Positions 24,901 to 34,776 of a DNA stretch of 64,000 bases are shown piece by piece. The stretch's first letter is position 1. Each line of letters begins with the position of its first letter. Below the pieces are notes generated by a model. The model was not told the origin of the DNA. It did not search any database and saw nothing but the letters and a program-made list of their open reading frames with translations. The DNA lies in NCBI GenBank assembly GCA_033032865.1, contig JAWHQI010000121.1, forward strand, positions 930,001-994,000. Direction: 5' to 3'. This DNA is from Dactylorhiza incarnata. Lineage: Eukaryota; Streptophyta; Magnoliopsida; Asparagales; Orchidaceae. A program made the position numbers and the translations under genes.

Positions 24901-25170
24901 ACTTTGTACTCACCATCACATTACTATTTGATACTAATTAAGTTATGTTGAAGACCTTCAACATAAGCTACCTTAGAGAATGAGATTTCTACAACTCTGA
25001 GCACACCATATCCTTTTGTCTACCCAGAGTGGGAGTTTCCAAAAATTACCTTAGGACCTTCCTTTGCCTTGTAGTTTTCCAGCACCTCCTTTGCTCCAGT
25101 CATATGCATGGAGCAGCCACTGGCCAGATACCACTGCTGGTTTGTGGTAGAACAGTCTCCTTTCTACACA
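21961..25170 (-). pseudogene. element B pol (PR-INT-RT-RH)
   Basis: Copia order. Protease at about 25140-25095 reads WYLASGCSMHMTG, where the catalytic Asp codon (25122-25124) now encodes Ala. Integrase core 24555-23753 has DLFGP, RSDHGTEF and WAETVNTVNYVLNR. RT 23211-22744 includes QPPGFVNP, LYGLKQAPRAWH and YVDNI, where the second catalytic Asp is Asn (22873-22875). RNase H 22494-21961 has GYSYADYTG and YYGSSSAI, so two expected acidic residues are lost; it ends at the usual DIFTKPL. Multiple frameshifts and stops separate the blocks. It is a dead copy that could not drive transposition of C or D. Confidence 0.92.
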
Positions 25171-25175
25171 TGAAT

Positions 25176-26154
25176 TTAAACATTAGCATAGACCCTCACG
25201 TGCTGGGGTCTCTTTATTCTATCATCATATGGAGTTATGAATGAATAAGATGGTCTTTCATTATACCCCTTAAGGTGAAGAAGTGTTGGTTTATTATGCC
25301 AACAATGTCTGGCCTCGTGCCCAAGTTTGGAACAACAATAGCATCTTAAGTTGTAAGGAGAAACAAGGAAGAGAGGTCTATATGCTTGAAAATTACTCAC
25401 TGAAAACATGCGTCGATAAGGAATCGACGTATCTTTAGAGTTGCATCGAATGTAATTTGACGCGTCTGTATAGTTACGTTGATAATAATTCGATGTGGAG
25501 TAATGGTTGCGTCAAATAGGATTCGACGCATCCTCATACTTGCTTCGAGATGATATCGAAACATATGCAGAACTACGTCGAGTTTCATTCGATGCATCTT
25601 TAAAGCTATGTTGAGTTCTATTCGACGCATTATTTCTTTTATTAAGAATTTTATGAATTTTTAGTGGATTTTCTGAGGGGTGTTTACCTAGAATTCTTAT
25701 GTGATTAGTAGTATTTACCCTATTGAAAATAGTGATTTTATTAGGATTGTTGTTTTGTTCTTCACAGGTTTCTAAGTTGTTATCAAGTTGATTTATACTA
25801 GAGCTAATGAATATTTCTGAATTTTCCCAAGCAGATTTGCTAGGGATTAGTATGTTGGTGGATGGATATGATCCTAGATCAAGATGATTAAATCTCTTGG
25901 AGAGATTTTGTATGATGTCCTTAAGCTTTTGACTCCTTCCATTGAGTGAGTCCTCAAAGGGTTTTGCCTTTGTAAGCTCTTCTTTTAAATTAGAATTTTC
26001 ATTAATCAATGTATTTATTTCTTTTTTTACTATACATCTGAATTCTTAATTCATAGTTGATTGAATACAGGTTCTCTCTCCTAAGAACTTCTAGTTCTTT
26101 TCTAAGTGTGTTAAGTTCTTTTTGATTATTAATATAATCTTGACAAAAGTCTAT
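25176..26154 (-). pseudogene. element B gag, C-terminal part
   Basis: Continues gag beyond element D. It starts in the coiled-coil zone (INNQKELNTLRKELEVLRRE), then NSNLKEELTKAKPFEDSLNG, which matches D and C gag. A region of GTCGA inverted words follows (25397-25630) where D encodes its STSxRR repeats. The second CCHC knuckle, CYCCSKLGHEARHC, lies near 25330. It ends near 25176. There are frameshifts near 26020, 25630 and 25400. Confidence 0.85.
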
Positions 26155-26159
26155 AAAAC

Positions 26160-27471
26160 TGTTGGGAAAATGATTTCTCTTAACCTCTAGAAATGAATTC
26201 AAAGGATGAAAAACAAGGCCAAGTAAATATACGTCGAAAAGTATTCGACGCAACGTCGAAATATAGTCGACGTTTCTTTCAGATTAAGTCGAAGTAGCTC
26301 CAGAAAGATCTCGACGCAAGTCTAGTCGACGCTATTCTGATTTCTTATCGACGCAGATAGTCAAGTCAACGCACCTATGTCGACGCACCTTCCTTATTCT
26401 TCTCTCGACGTCCAGCCAGGGTGATTTCGACGCGTACGTCGAATAGTAATCGACGCACGTCGATTTATATGACAGATTTAAATTTGCGCCAGATCTCTTT
26501 CCTTCTTTTCTGAAGATCTGATTTATATAGAATGATGTTAATATTTTATAGCCGTTCTGAATCATTCTTTCCTTCTATTTGATTCTTGGCTAATCTGATT
26601 AACTCTATTTTGGATATTATTTGAAATCTGAATTAACATCTTCCATTTATGTTATATCTGCTATGGAAATATTTCTCTCTTCCTAAATCTCTGGCTGCTA
26701 ACTAATTCCTCTCCTATAGTGCTATCTTATGACACAGATCTATAAAATAAGGAGGAGGTCGGCAGGAAATGTAGTTGAGTGATCCACCACACATATATGA
26801 TATAGAGGAAAATCTCCCAAAAGAGAAGAGAGATTTTGAGAAAAAGCTCTGCAGCAATATTCAACCATTTCTTCCTCCACTCACTGCTCACTGCTGCAAA
26901 ATCTGATTGCTCTCACTAAAAGAGAGAAAGGCTACAAATCTTCTTCTCTCTATAGAAGAAAGATTTAATTCATAACTTGTGCTTCAAATCTTCTTGCTAG
27001 GAAGAAGATTCATTCTTGTCTTTATTTCTTTCTCTTTCTTTATTCTTATTTACTATTGTAAAAGAGTTTTTAGAATCACTCTTCAAAAAATTCAGTGTAC
27101 TGGTTCTAAGAGTCTCCTTTTCAAAAGACTCAGTGGGTTCTAAGAGTCTCCTTATCAAAAGACTCAGGGTGGTTCTAAGAGTCTCCTTATCAAAAGACTC
27201 AGTGCAAGTTAGTGAATTCCTACCAAGGGGGTAGAAGAGTGGACTACCCAAAGTTTGGGGAACCACTATATTTTCTTGTGTTGTGCTGTGAAATTTCTCT
27301 CCTGCATTTACTTTCTTTATTGTTTTAATTCTTGTTGGTGTGTGGAAATTATAATCTGAGATCATACACTTGTTTATATATATATATTAACTTTGCACAA
27401 AATATTTTAATCTCTATTCACCCCCCCCCCCCCCTCTAAAGAATTCTAGTGAGGTTAACTGTGCACTTTCA
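26160..27471 (+). repeat. element D 5' LTR
   Basis: Starts TGTTGGGAAAATG and ends GCACTTTCA. U3 (26220-26465) is packed with GCGTCGA/TCGACGC words. Three GAGTCTCC...AAAAGACTCAG words lie at 27095-27205, and a run of 14 C precedes CTCTA (27421-27434). The open frame 27016-27234 is duplicated in the other LTR (33054-33272) and is not a gene. Confidence 0.96.
26741..26750 (+). promoter_or_regulatory. element D LTR TATA box
   Basis: TATAAAATAA lies about 275 bp downstream of the GTCGA-rich U3 zone, followed by a CT/GA-rich leader. It is the likely start region of the element transcript. The same site is in the 3' LTR. Confidence 0.6.
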
Positions 27472-27473
27472 AT

Positions 27474-27487
27474 TGGTATCAGAGCTA
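27474..27487 (+). other. element D primer binding site
   Basis: TGGTATCAGAGCTA starts two bases after the 5' LTR. It matches the complement of the initiator-Met tRNA 3' end. Confidence 0.93.
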
Positions 27488-27572
27488 GGTTGATCTAAAA
27501 AGGATAACTCCTTGATCAAAAAGATCCTACCTCTTATATATATATATATATATTTTCAAAACTATTTTTCAC

Positions 27573-29837
27573 ATGGCACAAATCAAAGATTATGCTTCCA
27601 CCAGACCACCAATGTGCAATCTTGAAAAATTTGCAGTTTGGAAAATAAGAATCAGAATTTATATGAATTCCATTGATACTGACTTGTTCAATATTACTGT
27701 AACAGGTCCCCCAAAGCCTTATAGAAAGGATGCAAATGGCAATGTCACACAAACACTTGTTCCAAGATCTGAGTGGACAGAAGATGAAAAGAAGGCAAGG
27801 ACATATGATCTAAAGGCCATGAACATACTTGTCTCAACTCTCTCAGATGACATTTTTCAAAAGGTTGTCGACTGTGAATCATCCAAAGAAATTTGGGATG
27901 CTCTCACAAAGATTGTGGAAGGAAGTGCTGATGAAAAGAAAGATAAAAAGGCTCTATTAATCTCTCAATGTGAGAACTTCCAAAAGAAGGCTGAAGAAAG
28001 CATCTCTGAAATGTATGACAGATTCAGTCTGATCATCAATCAACTAAGAGACTTGGATAGAGAAATCTCTCTCACTGAGATAAATGACAAATTGCTAATG
28101 AGTCTCCCTAGTTCATGGGACTCAAGAATTTGGGCAATAAGAGACACAAGAGGACAAAAAGAGATCTCAACAGATGCTCTCTTAGGAAAACTCAGATCCT
28201 ATGAGCAGTTGCTGAAAACTAGAGAGGAGAAGGAAAGAAGAGAAAACACCCCAAGTTCCTCAAAAAGCAGGAACATTGCTCTAAAGGCAACAGAAGAAGG
28301 AACCCCTGTCACTGAAGAAGAATTATTCAGTTTTTTGGCCAGAAGATTTAAGAAATGGGTCAAGAAAGATGGATCAAAAAGGAGGGAGTCAAGACCAAGG
28401 TATGACAAAACACCCACTAAAGAAATAATTTGCTATTCTTGCAGAAAACCTGGACACATTGCCCCAGAATGTCCAGAGAATGCTGAAACAGAGAAGGATC
28501 TGAAAAAGAAAGATCTGAAGAAAAAGGGGAAGAAGAAAGAAAGAGGCTTCATTGCAGAAGTCTGGAGTGAAACAAACTCTGAGGATAGTTCATCCTCTAA
28601 GAGTGACAATGAAGAATCTAGGCAAGAAGACATATGCTTGATGGCCTTTGAAGACACAAAGAATGATGATAAATCATGGAGTGAAACAGGATCAGAAGAA
28701 AGTATATCTTCTGATGATGAAAAAGGAAAGAACCTCATTCTCATTGAGGAATCTGAGGATGAGGATGAGGTAAGTATGTTTGATGACATAGATTTTCAAA
28801 GTGATAACTTTAGAAATGATTTTATAAAAATGTACCTAGATCACCTAAAAACAAAACAAGAAATTGAGGATCTAAAAGAACAAATCAATGTAGCTAAAAA
28901 CCAGAGAAACATAGAAATTGAATCCTCTAAAGATTATGAATCAATAGCTAGCAGAATAGAAAAGGAAACAGAAAGGGCTAGAATAGAAAATCAGTTCCTT
29001 AAGAATAAAGTAACCCAGGCAAAAGCCTTTGAAGAATCAATAAAAATAAGAAGCCAAACTCTTAAGGAAATCACTGAAAAACAAACAATAAGACCCAAAC
29101 ATCTTGGGCTAGGGGTTGATCCCTCAATCAGCCTAACTTCATCCAACAAACCTGCTTGGATGAGCCCTATAAAATTCACTAAACCTTTTAATTTGTTAAA
29201 CCAAGAAAAAGACCCACAGGATAAGGGAGAAAAAGAAACCAAGGAATTTGATGAAACATCTTATTATTCAGCTGATGATTCACATACTTCATCTAAAGAA
29301 ACAATCAATCCAAGAAAAACAAACCATGAGAGAGTAACAACAGAGAAAGGCAAAATGAAAATTGGTGAAGACACAGTTGCGTCAACTTCATATCGACGCA
29401 TGCACGATAATGCGTCGACTTATTCTCGACGTAACCCCTCAGATGCCTCGACCTCTACTCGACGCTTGAATAAAGATACGTCGACATCAACTCAACGCAA
29501 CTTTCCCCATGCGTTGATACCAGATCAACGCAATCTGAGGAATGCGCCGAATATAAATCAACGCAATTATCAACATACGTCGAATAGATATCGACGCACA
29601 AAACTTCAGAGAAACCTAAATACCTTTCCTCCAAAAACCACTCATCTTCATCCCTATTCAGGACCCACTCATCCTGATCGAAATTTTAATTCTGATCAAA
29701 ACTTCTATCCTAATCATCTTCTCTACCCCTCTCTAAACTCAAATTTCCTTAGTCAAAGGAACATTAAATGTTATATTTGCAACAAAATTGGCCACACTAC
29801 CAAACAGTGCTGGCATAATCAATCAAATTGCTCTTAA
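27573..29837 (+). CDS. gag: element D gag polyprotein (754 aa)
   Basis: Full open frame from the first ATG after the PBS. Residues about 15-230 form a UBN2-type retrotransposon capsid domain (LEKFAVWKIRIRIYMNSID, SEWTEDEKKARTYDLKAMNI, EIWDALTKIVEGSADEKK, LTEINDKLLMSLPSSWDSR). A CCHC knuckle has C287, C290, H295 and C300. A Lys-rich and acidic Ser-rich region and a coiled coil (about 420-520) follow. Residues about 602-677 hold seven repeats of the type ASTSxRR, encoded by GCGTCGA...TCGACGC. A second knuckle has C733, C736, H741 and C746. It packages element RNA into virus-like particles in the cytoplasm. With no protease in the element, processing would need a helper. The WVPK tail seen in relatives is missing. 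Confidence 0.96.
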   Translation: MAQIKDYASTRPPMCNLEKFAVWKIRIRIYMNSIDTDLFNITVTGPPKPYRKDANGNVTQTLVPRSEWTEDEKKARTYDLKAMNILVSTLSDDIFQKVVDCESSKEIWDALTKIVEGSADEKKDKKALLISQCENFQKKAEESISEMYDRFSLIINQLRDLDREISLTEINDKLLMSLPSSWDSRIWAIRDTRGQKEISTDALLGKLRSYEQLLKTREEKERRENTPSSSKSRNIALKATEEGTPVTEEELFSFLARRFKKWVKKDGSKRRESRPRYDKTPTKEIICYSCRKPGHIAPECPENAETEKDLKKKDLKKKGKKKERGFIAEVWSETNSEDSSSSKSDNEESRQEDICLMAFEDTKNDDKSWSETGSEESISSDDEKGKNLILIEESEDEDEVSMFDDIDFQSDNFRNDFIKMYLDHLKTKQEIEDLKEQINVAKNQRNIEIESSKDYESIASRIEKETERARIENQFLKNKVTQAKAFEESIKIRSQTLKEITEKQTIRPKHLGLGVDPSISLTSSNKPAWMSPIKFTKPFNLLNQEKDPQDKGEKETKEFDETSYYSADDSHTSSKETINPRKTNHERVTTEKGKMKIGEDTVASTSYRRMHDNASTYSRRNPSDASTSTRRLNKDTSTSTQRNFPHALIPDQRNLRNAPNINQRNYQHTSNRYRRTKLQRNLNTFPPKTTHLHPYSGPTHPDRNFNSDQNFYPNHLLYPSLNSNFLSQRNIKCYICNKIGHTTKQCWHNQSNCS

Positions 29838-30265
29838 AATCATTCCAAGGCCAACTTAGAAACCTTTAGGAATAGGAAGAGACAAAAAGAAATAAACACC
29901 TAAAAATTCTTAGGAAGCTTAAAAGTCACGTCGACTTCTAATCGACGCACCGTCGATGACTCAATCCGATAAGTAAAATCGACGCATGCGTCGACTCCTA
30001 TCGACTTATACGTCAATAAGAAACTCTGTCATCTCTAAACAGACTATATCGACGCTTACGTCGAATTGAACTCGACGTAGCGTCGACTTCATAAAATCGA
30101 GCGGCAATATTTTCGGTCACATCCATTGAAGTACCGAATAAGCCTCGAATTGAGTCCTGTTTCGACGCTTCACCTGACTTAAATAGACTCTTTAGTTAGA
30201 AACCTTCAAAACCTCTGCATCTTCTCAGTCCAACAATATCCTTCTCTCTCTCTCACTGACCTAAA
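29838..30265 (+). promoter_or_regulatory. element D leader upstream of ORF2
   Basis: Non-coding gap of 428 bp. 29926-30170 carries a dense set of GCGTCGA/TCGACGC words like those of the U3. A CT-rich stretch ending shortly before the ORF2 ATG follows (30217-30265), with a possible acceptor TTCTCAG near 30225. The resemblance to U3 suggests either an internal promoter or a subgenomic splice leader. Confidence 0.5.
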
Positions 30266-32022
30266 ATGGCTCCCAAGATAAACTCAGGGTTCGATATTGA
30301 CCTCGTCTCCTTCCAAGCCGCCGCAGAAAACTTCAAAAGCATCATTGCTCTGTTCAATGTAGCTGGATTGGATAAACTCATCTCCACTAGGTGCAAGCTC
30401 CTGGAAACTGAGCTCACAGAGCTCATATCTCATGTTCAGATTTCTGAACAAGGAGAAATTCAAGGAACTCTATATGAGACTCCTGTATCAATCTCAGCAG
30501 ACCACATTAGGGCCACCTTTGATCTCCCATCAGGTATATCCTAATGCCACTTTCATTTCAATAGGAAAAGAAAATGAGCCTCTCATGAATGACTTGACTA
30601 GTCTAAATTATTCCCCTATTAGGTGATGAATCCATTGAACTCACACCTGATGAAGTCAAGCATTTACTTACCACCATGCACTTCTCAAAAGACAGACCAA
30701 TCCATCTGAAAAAGATAGACTTTTCAGATGAGTACAGATTACTGGCAGACATAGTAGGAAAGATACTGCTATGCAAAATATCAGCCCATGATGCAGTGCC
30801 CAAACAGCAGCTGAACATCATGGGGGCTCTTGTGCTAAAGAAGAAGGTGGATTGGGCCAGCTGTCTTCTCAAACAGATAGCCTCCAAATATTCCCACAAG
30901 GAAAATGCTTATATGAGAATCATGAGTCAGGTTCTCTTCCATTCCTTCCCTGACCTCTGCAGATCAAAAGGAATTCCCATCCCTCCAGGAAAAAGGATTT
31001 CCATTGCCCTTTTCTCTAAATGGACCAGGCAAATTCCCAAGCCTGGTTCCATTCCTGAAAACTCTCCATCTACTTCTAACTCTCCTGCTCATCCTCCTCC
31101 TCCTCCTCAAACAAATCTCTCCACTCTCCCATCATCATCCTCACCAATACCTCCTCAATCACTTGCTCAACCTTCTTCTATTACTCCACTTCCTCCATCA
31201 AATATACCTCCTCAAGATGATAGAATCCCCTCTCCACATTCATTCTCTCCTCCTCCTCCATCTCCTCCACACCTTTCACACCAAGAATCATCTGCATCCA
31301 CTGAGGCTCTCATCACTCAGTGCATACAATCAGCAGCTGAAAAATTCCAAGCAATGCTAGATGAGCACTGTTCCCAACTTCATTCCTCCATCCTTCACAT
31401 GCACACCCAAATAGATGGGGTCAGTGCCTCTGTGCAAGATCTAAAGTCATCTCTCTCTTCCTCTAGAGTGACCAAGTCTTTCTTAACCTCCCTGGCCAAG
31501 AAGGTCAAGAAGGGGGAGAATCTTGATGAAGAGCAACCCTCCAACCCTAAATCTCTCTCTCACAAGTCCTCTCCTCCAAAATCTGACAAAATCCTTGGGA
31601 ATGAGACAGTACCTGAGCTACTTAATGGTGTACAAACAATAGAGGTACTCAGCATAGCAAGAGAGGCTGCAGAACAAGTGATAATACTACAAGGGGAGGG
31701 AAGCAGAGCAGAAAATGAGGCTACAAGGGAAGATGGTGAACTTCAGGGGGAGCTGGAAGCTATGCTAACTGAAGATGGAACTAAGGAACTGGAAGCTGTT
31801 GTGAATACAGCTACAATTGAAAAAGAGCAGCCAGAAGTTGTGTTAACTGAAGCTGGGACTCAGGGGGAGCCAGCTGAGACTCAGGGGGAGCTAGCTGAAA
31901 CTCAAGGGGAGCCAACTGCTGTAACTCAGGGGGAGCTGAGGATACTATCTGCTGATGAGAAAGAGCAACCCACCAAGGTCTTCAAAAGAAAAAGAAGGAC
32001 TCCTCCAACCCCTCCTGAGTGA
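30266..32022 (+). CDS. element D ORF2, uncharacterised accessory protein
   Basis: Two blocks, 30266-30533 and 30623-32022, join in frame to 555 codons if the GT...AG segment 30534-30622 is removed. Residues 1 to about 235 form a domain shared with C and F, with the best block LLADIVGKILLCKISAHDAV and later NAYMRIMSQVLFHSFPDLCR. Layout and wording resemble the domain annotated in plants as 'putative plant transposon protein' (from memory, not searched). A Pro/Ser linker follows, then a coiled coil (HMHTQIDGVSASVQDLKS), SFLTSLAKKVKKGE, QGE-type acidic repeats and a basic end, KVFKRKRRT. There is no transmembrane helix, protease, RT or integrase motif. It could be a structural, nuclear-import or RNA-binding partner of Gag. 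Function unknown. Confidence 0.78.
30534..30622 (+). other. 89-bp intron-like segment in ORF2
   Basis: CAG/GTATATCC at the left edge and CCCCTATTAG/GT at the right edge. Removing it joins DLPS-G to GDESIELT in frame, exactly where C reads continuously (DLLTGSEPDEF) and F also has no gap. It is either an intron or a small insertion with splice-like ends. Confidence 0.6.
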
Positions 32023-32183
32023 TAATCAAGTTTCTAAAAACCAATGATAATCATTTCTTTATGCTCAAACATTGATTGGTCAATATAAAAATTCTTTCTG
32101 CTCAATATATTTCTTATTTATGCAAACTCTTTGATATGACTGATCAAATGCTAAGACAATTTCTCTCTAAAAAGGGTTAAGAC

Positions 32184-32197
32184 AAATAGGGGGAGAT
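32184..32197 (+). other. element D polypurine tract
   Basis: AAATAGGGGGAGAT immediately before the 3' LTR TGTTGGG. Confidence 0.93.
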
Positions 32198-33500
32198 TGT
32201 TGGGAAAATGATTTCTCTTAACCTCTAGAAATGAATTCAAAGGATGAAAAACAAGGCCAAGTAAATATACGTCGAAAAGTATTTGACGCAACGTCGAAAT
32301 ATAGTCGACGTTTCTTTCAGATTAAGTCGAAGTAGCTCCAGAAAGATCTCGACGCAAGTCTAGTCGACGCTACTCTGATTTCTTATCGACGCAGATAGTC
32401 AAGTCGACGCACCTATGTCGACGCACCTTCCTTATTCTTCTCTCGACGTCCAGCCAGGGTGATTTTGACGCTTACGTCGAATAGTAATTGACGCACGTCG
32501 ATTTATATGACAGATTTAAATTTGCGCCAGATCTCTTTCCTTCTTTTCTGAAGATCTGATTTATATAGAATGATGTTAATATTTTATAGCCGTTCTGAAT
32601 CATTCTTTCCTTCTATTTGATTCTTGGCTAATCTGATTAACTCTATTTTGGATATTATTTGAAATCTGAATTAACATCTTCCATTTATGTTATATCTGCT
32701 ATGGAAATATTTCTCTCTTCCTAAATCTCTGGCTGCTAACTAATTCCTCTCCTATAGTGCTATCTTATGACACAGATCTATAAAATAAGGAGGAGGTCGG
32801 CAGGAAATGTAGTTGAGTGATCCACCACACATATATGATATAGAGGAAAATCTCCCAAAAGAGAAGAGAGATTTTGAGAAAAAGCTCTGCAGCAATATTC
32901 AACCATTTCTTCCTCCACTCACTGCTCACTGCTGCAAAATCTGATTGCTCTCACTAAAAGAGAGAAAGGCTACAAATCTTCTTCTCTCTATAGAAGAAAG
33001 ATTTAATTCATAACTTGTGCTTCAAATCTTCTTGCTAGGAAGAAGATTCATTCTTGTCTTTATTTCTTTCTCTTTCTTTATTCTTATTTACTATTGTAAA
33101 AGAGTTTTTAGAATCACTCTTCAAAAAATTCAGTGTACTGGTTCTAAGAGTCTCCTTTTCAAAAGACTCAGTGGGTTCTAAGAGTCTCCTTATCAAAAGA
33201 CTCAGGGTGGTTCTAAGAGTCTCCTTATCAAAAGACTCAGTGCAAGTTAGTGAATTCCTACCAAGGGGGTAGAAGAGTGGACTACCCAAAGTTTGGGGAA
33301 CCACTATATTTTCTTGTGTTGTGCTGTGAAATTTCTCTCCTGCATTTACTTTCATTATTGTTTTAATTCTTGTTGGTGTGTGGAAATTATAATCTGAGAT
33401 CATACACTTGTTTATATATATATTAACTTTGCACAAAATATTTTAATCTCTATTCACCCCCCCTCTAGAGAATTCTAGTGAGGTTAACTGTGCACTTTCA
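32198..33500 (+). repeat. element D 3' LTR
   Basis: This 1303-bp, nearly identical copy of 26160-27471 has a poly-C of 7 instead of 14 and a few C-to-T type differences in the GTCGA words. It ends CTTTCA directly before the AAAAC TSD. Confidence 0.96.
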
Positions 33501-33505
33501 AAAAC

Positions 33506-34668
33506 AATCTTTAAAATCTTTTGAAGAGAAATCAAATTCATCAAAGATAGTTACATGATTTCCTTTAGTAGAATCTTCCAAATCCATTAAGCAGGCTTCT
33601 TCACCAGCACTCTATTCATCACTGACAGATGAAAAGGAAGTTGACTCAGACTCTGAGTCACTCCAGTTTCAACAATGAAACTTTTCCCCCTTTTCTTATC
33701 CTTCTTCCTGAAGGATTTCTTCTTGTACTCCTTCTTCTTGCTGCTTTTGTCATTTTGTTCTTCAGGACATTCTGGAGCAATATGTCCAGGTTTTCTACAA
33801 GAAAAGCAGATTATCTCCTGTTTAAGAGTTTCGTCATACCTTGGTTTGCTTGAACTCCTCTCCTTCCTTCTGGAGTCCTCTGTCCTGACCCACCTCTTGA
33901 ATCTTCTGGCCAAGAGATTGAACATATCTTCTTCAGAAGTGAGGGCTCTCCTTCAGTAGTTTTTAGAGCAAGTGTCCTTTCCTTAGGAGTTGGGAGTTCT
34001 CCCCTGAGCTTCTGAATTAGCCCTGCTTTTTAGTAGGAGCTCATATTACTTGAGCTTGCCTAGCAGAGCATTTGTAGATATTTCTTTGAGGCATCTGGAA
34101 TCTCTGATAGCCCAGATTCTTGAGTATCATGTACTTGGGAAGCACATAAGTAGCTTGCCATTAATTTCTGTCAGAGATATTTCTTTGCCTAGTCCCTTTA
34201 GCTCATTTATGATGGAGCTGAACCTGTCATGCATCTCAGCTACACTTTCTTCAGCTTTCTTTTGAATTTTCTCATATTGGGATATGAGAAGGGACTTTCT
34301 GTCCTTTCTTTCATCAGAGCTGCCTTCAACCAATCTAGAAAGTGATTCCCAGATTTCCTTAGCAGAGCTGCAGTTAGCAACTTTCTCGAATATGTCATCA
34401 GACATAATTGATACCAGAATATACATGGCTTTGGCATCACATGCCTTCACCTTCTTTTCAGCATCAGTCCACTCTGCTCTAGGGACTATAATTTATGTCA
34501 CTATCCCACTAGCATCTTTTTTGACTTGGACTGGGGGACTATTATAATAACATTAAATATGTCTTCATCAATAGAGTTCATATATAACTTTATTCTGGCC
34601 TTCCAGACTGTAAATTTATAAAGCTTACACACTGGTGGTCTTGTTGATGCATAGTCTTTAGAACTCAT
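33506..34668 (-). pseudogene. element B gag, N-terminal part
   Basis: The ATG at 34668 opens MSSKDYASTRPPVCKL and VWKARIKLYMNSIDEDIFNV. A one-base shift near 34550 and a TAA follow. The UBN2 domain continues at 34450-34127 (AMYILVSIMSDDIFEKVANC, EIWESLSRLVEGSSDERKD, LTEINGKLLMCFPS), and after another shift comes the knuckle CFSCRKPGHIAPEC near 33800. An acidic Ser-rich stretch follows. D inserted at 33500 and the reading continues at 26154. Closely related to gag of C and D. Confidence 0.9.
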
Positions 34669-34760
34669 TTTTCTTTATCAAATGGTTTAAATAATTTTAA
34701 ATAAAGAAATAGGAGTGAGGAAATCTTTTGATCAAGGTGTTAACCTTTTAATGATCAACC

Positions 34761-34774
34761 TCCCTCTGATACCA
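34761..34774 (-). other. element B primer binding site
   Basis: The complement reads TGGTATCAGAGGGA two bases inside the 5' LTR; initiator-Met tRNA type. Confidence 0.9.
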
Positions 34775-34776
34775 AT

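Larger units (their letters stand above)
26160..33500 (+). mobile_element. non-autonomous copia element 'D' (gag + ORF2), young
   Basis: It is 7341 bp long with the exact TSD AAAAC (26155-26159 and 33501-33505), inserted head-on into B's gag. LTRs of 1312 and 1303 bp differ at roughly ten positions plus a poly-C length change. PBS, an open 754-codon gag, a leader, an ORF2 that is open once an 89-bp intron-like segment is removed, and a PPT are all in order. There is no pol sequence. It is the youngest and best preserved element in the window. If it moves, it must use enzymes from another element. Confidence 0.95.

Noticed and set aside
27016..27234. 72-codon frame, repeated at 33054-33272
   Set aside because: Lies in R/U5 of element D's two LTRs and is produced by their short tandem words.
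28199..29242. Minus-strand frames across D's gag
   Set aside because: Shadows of the 754-codon gag frame.
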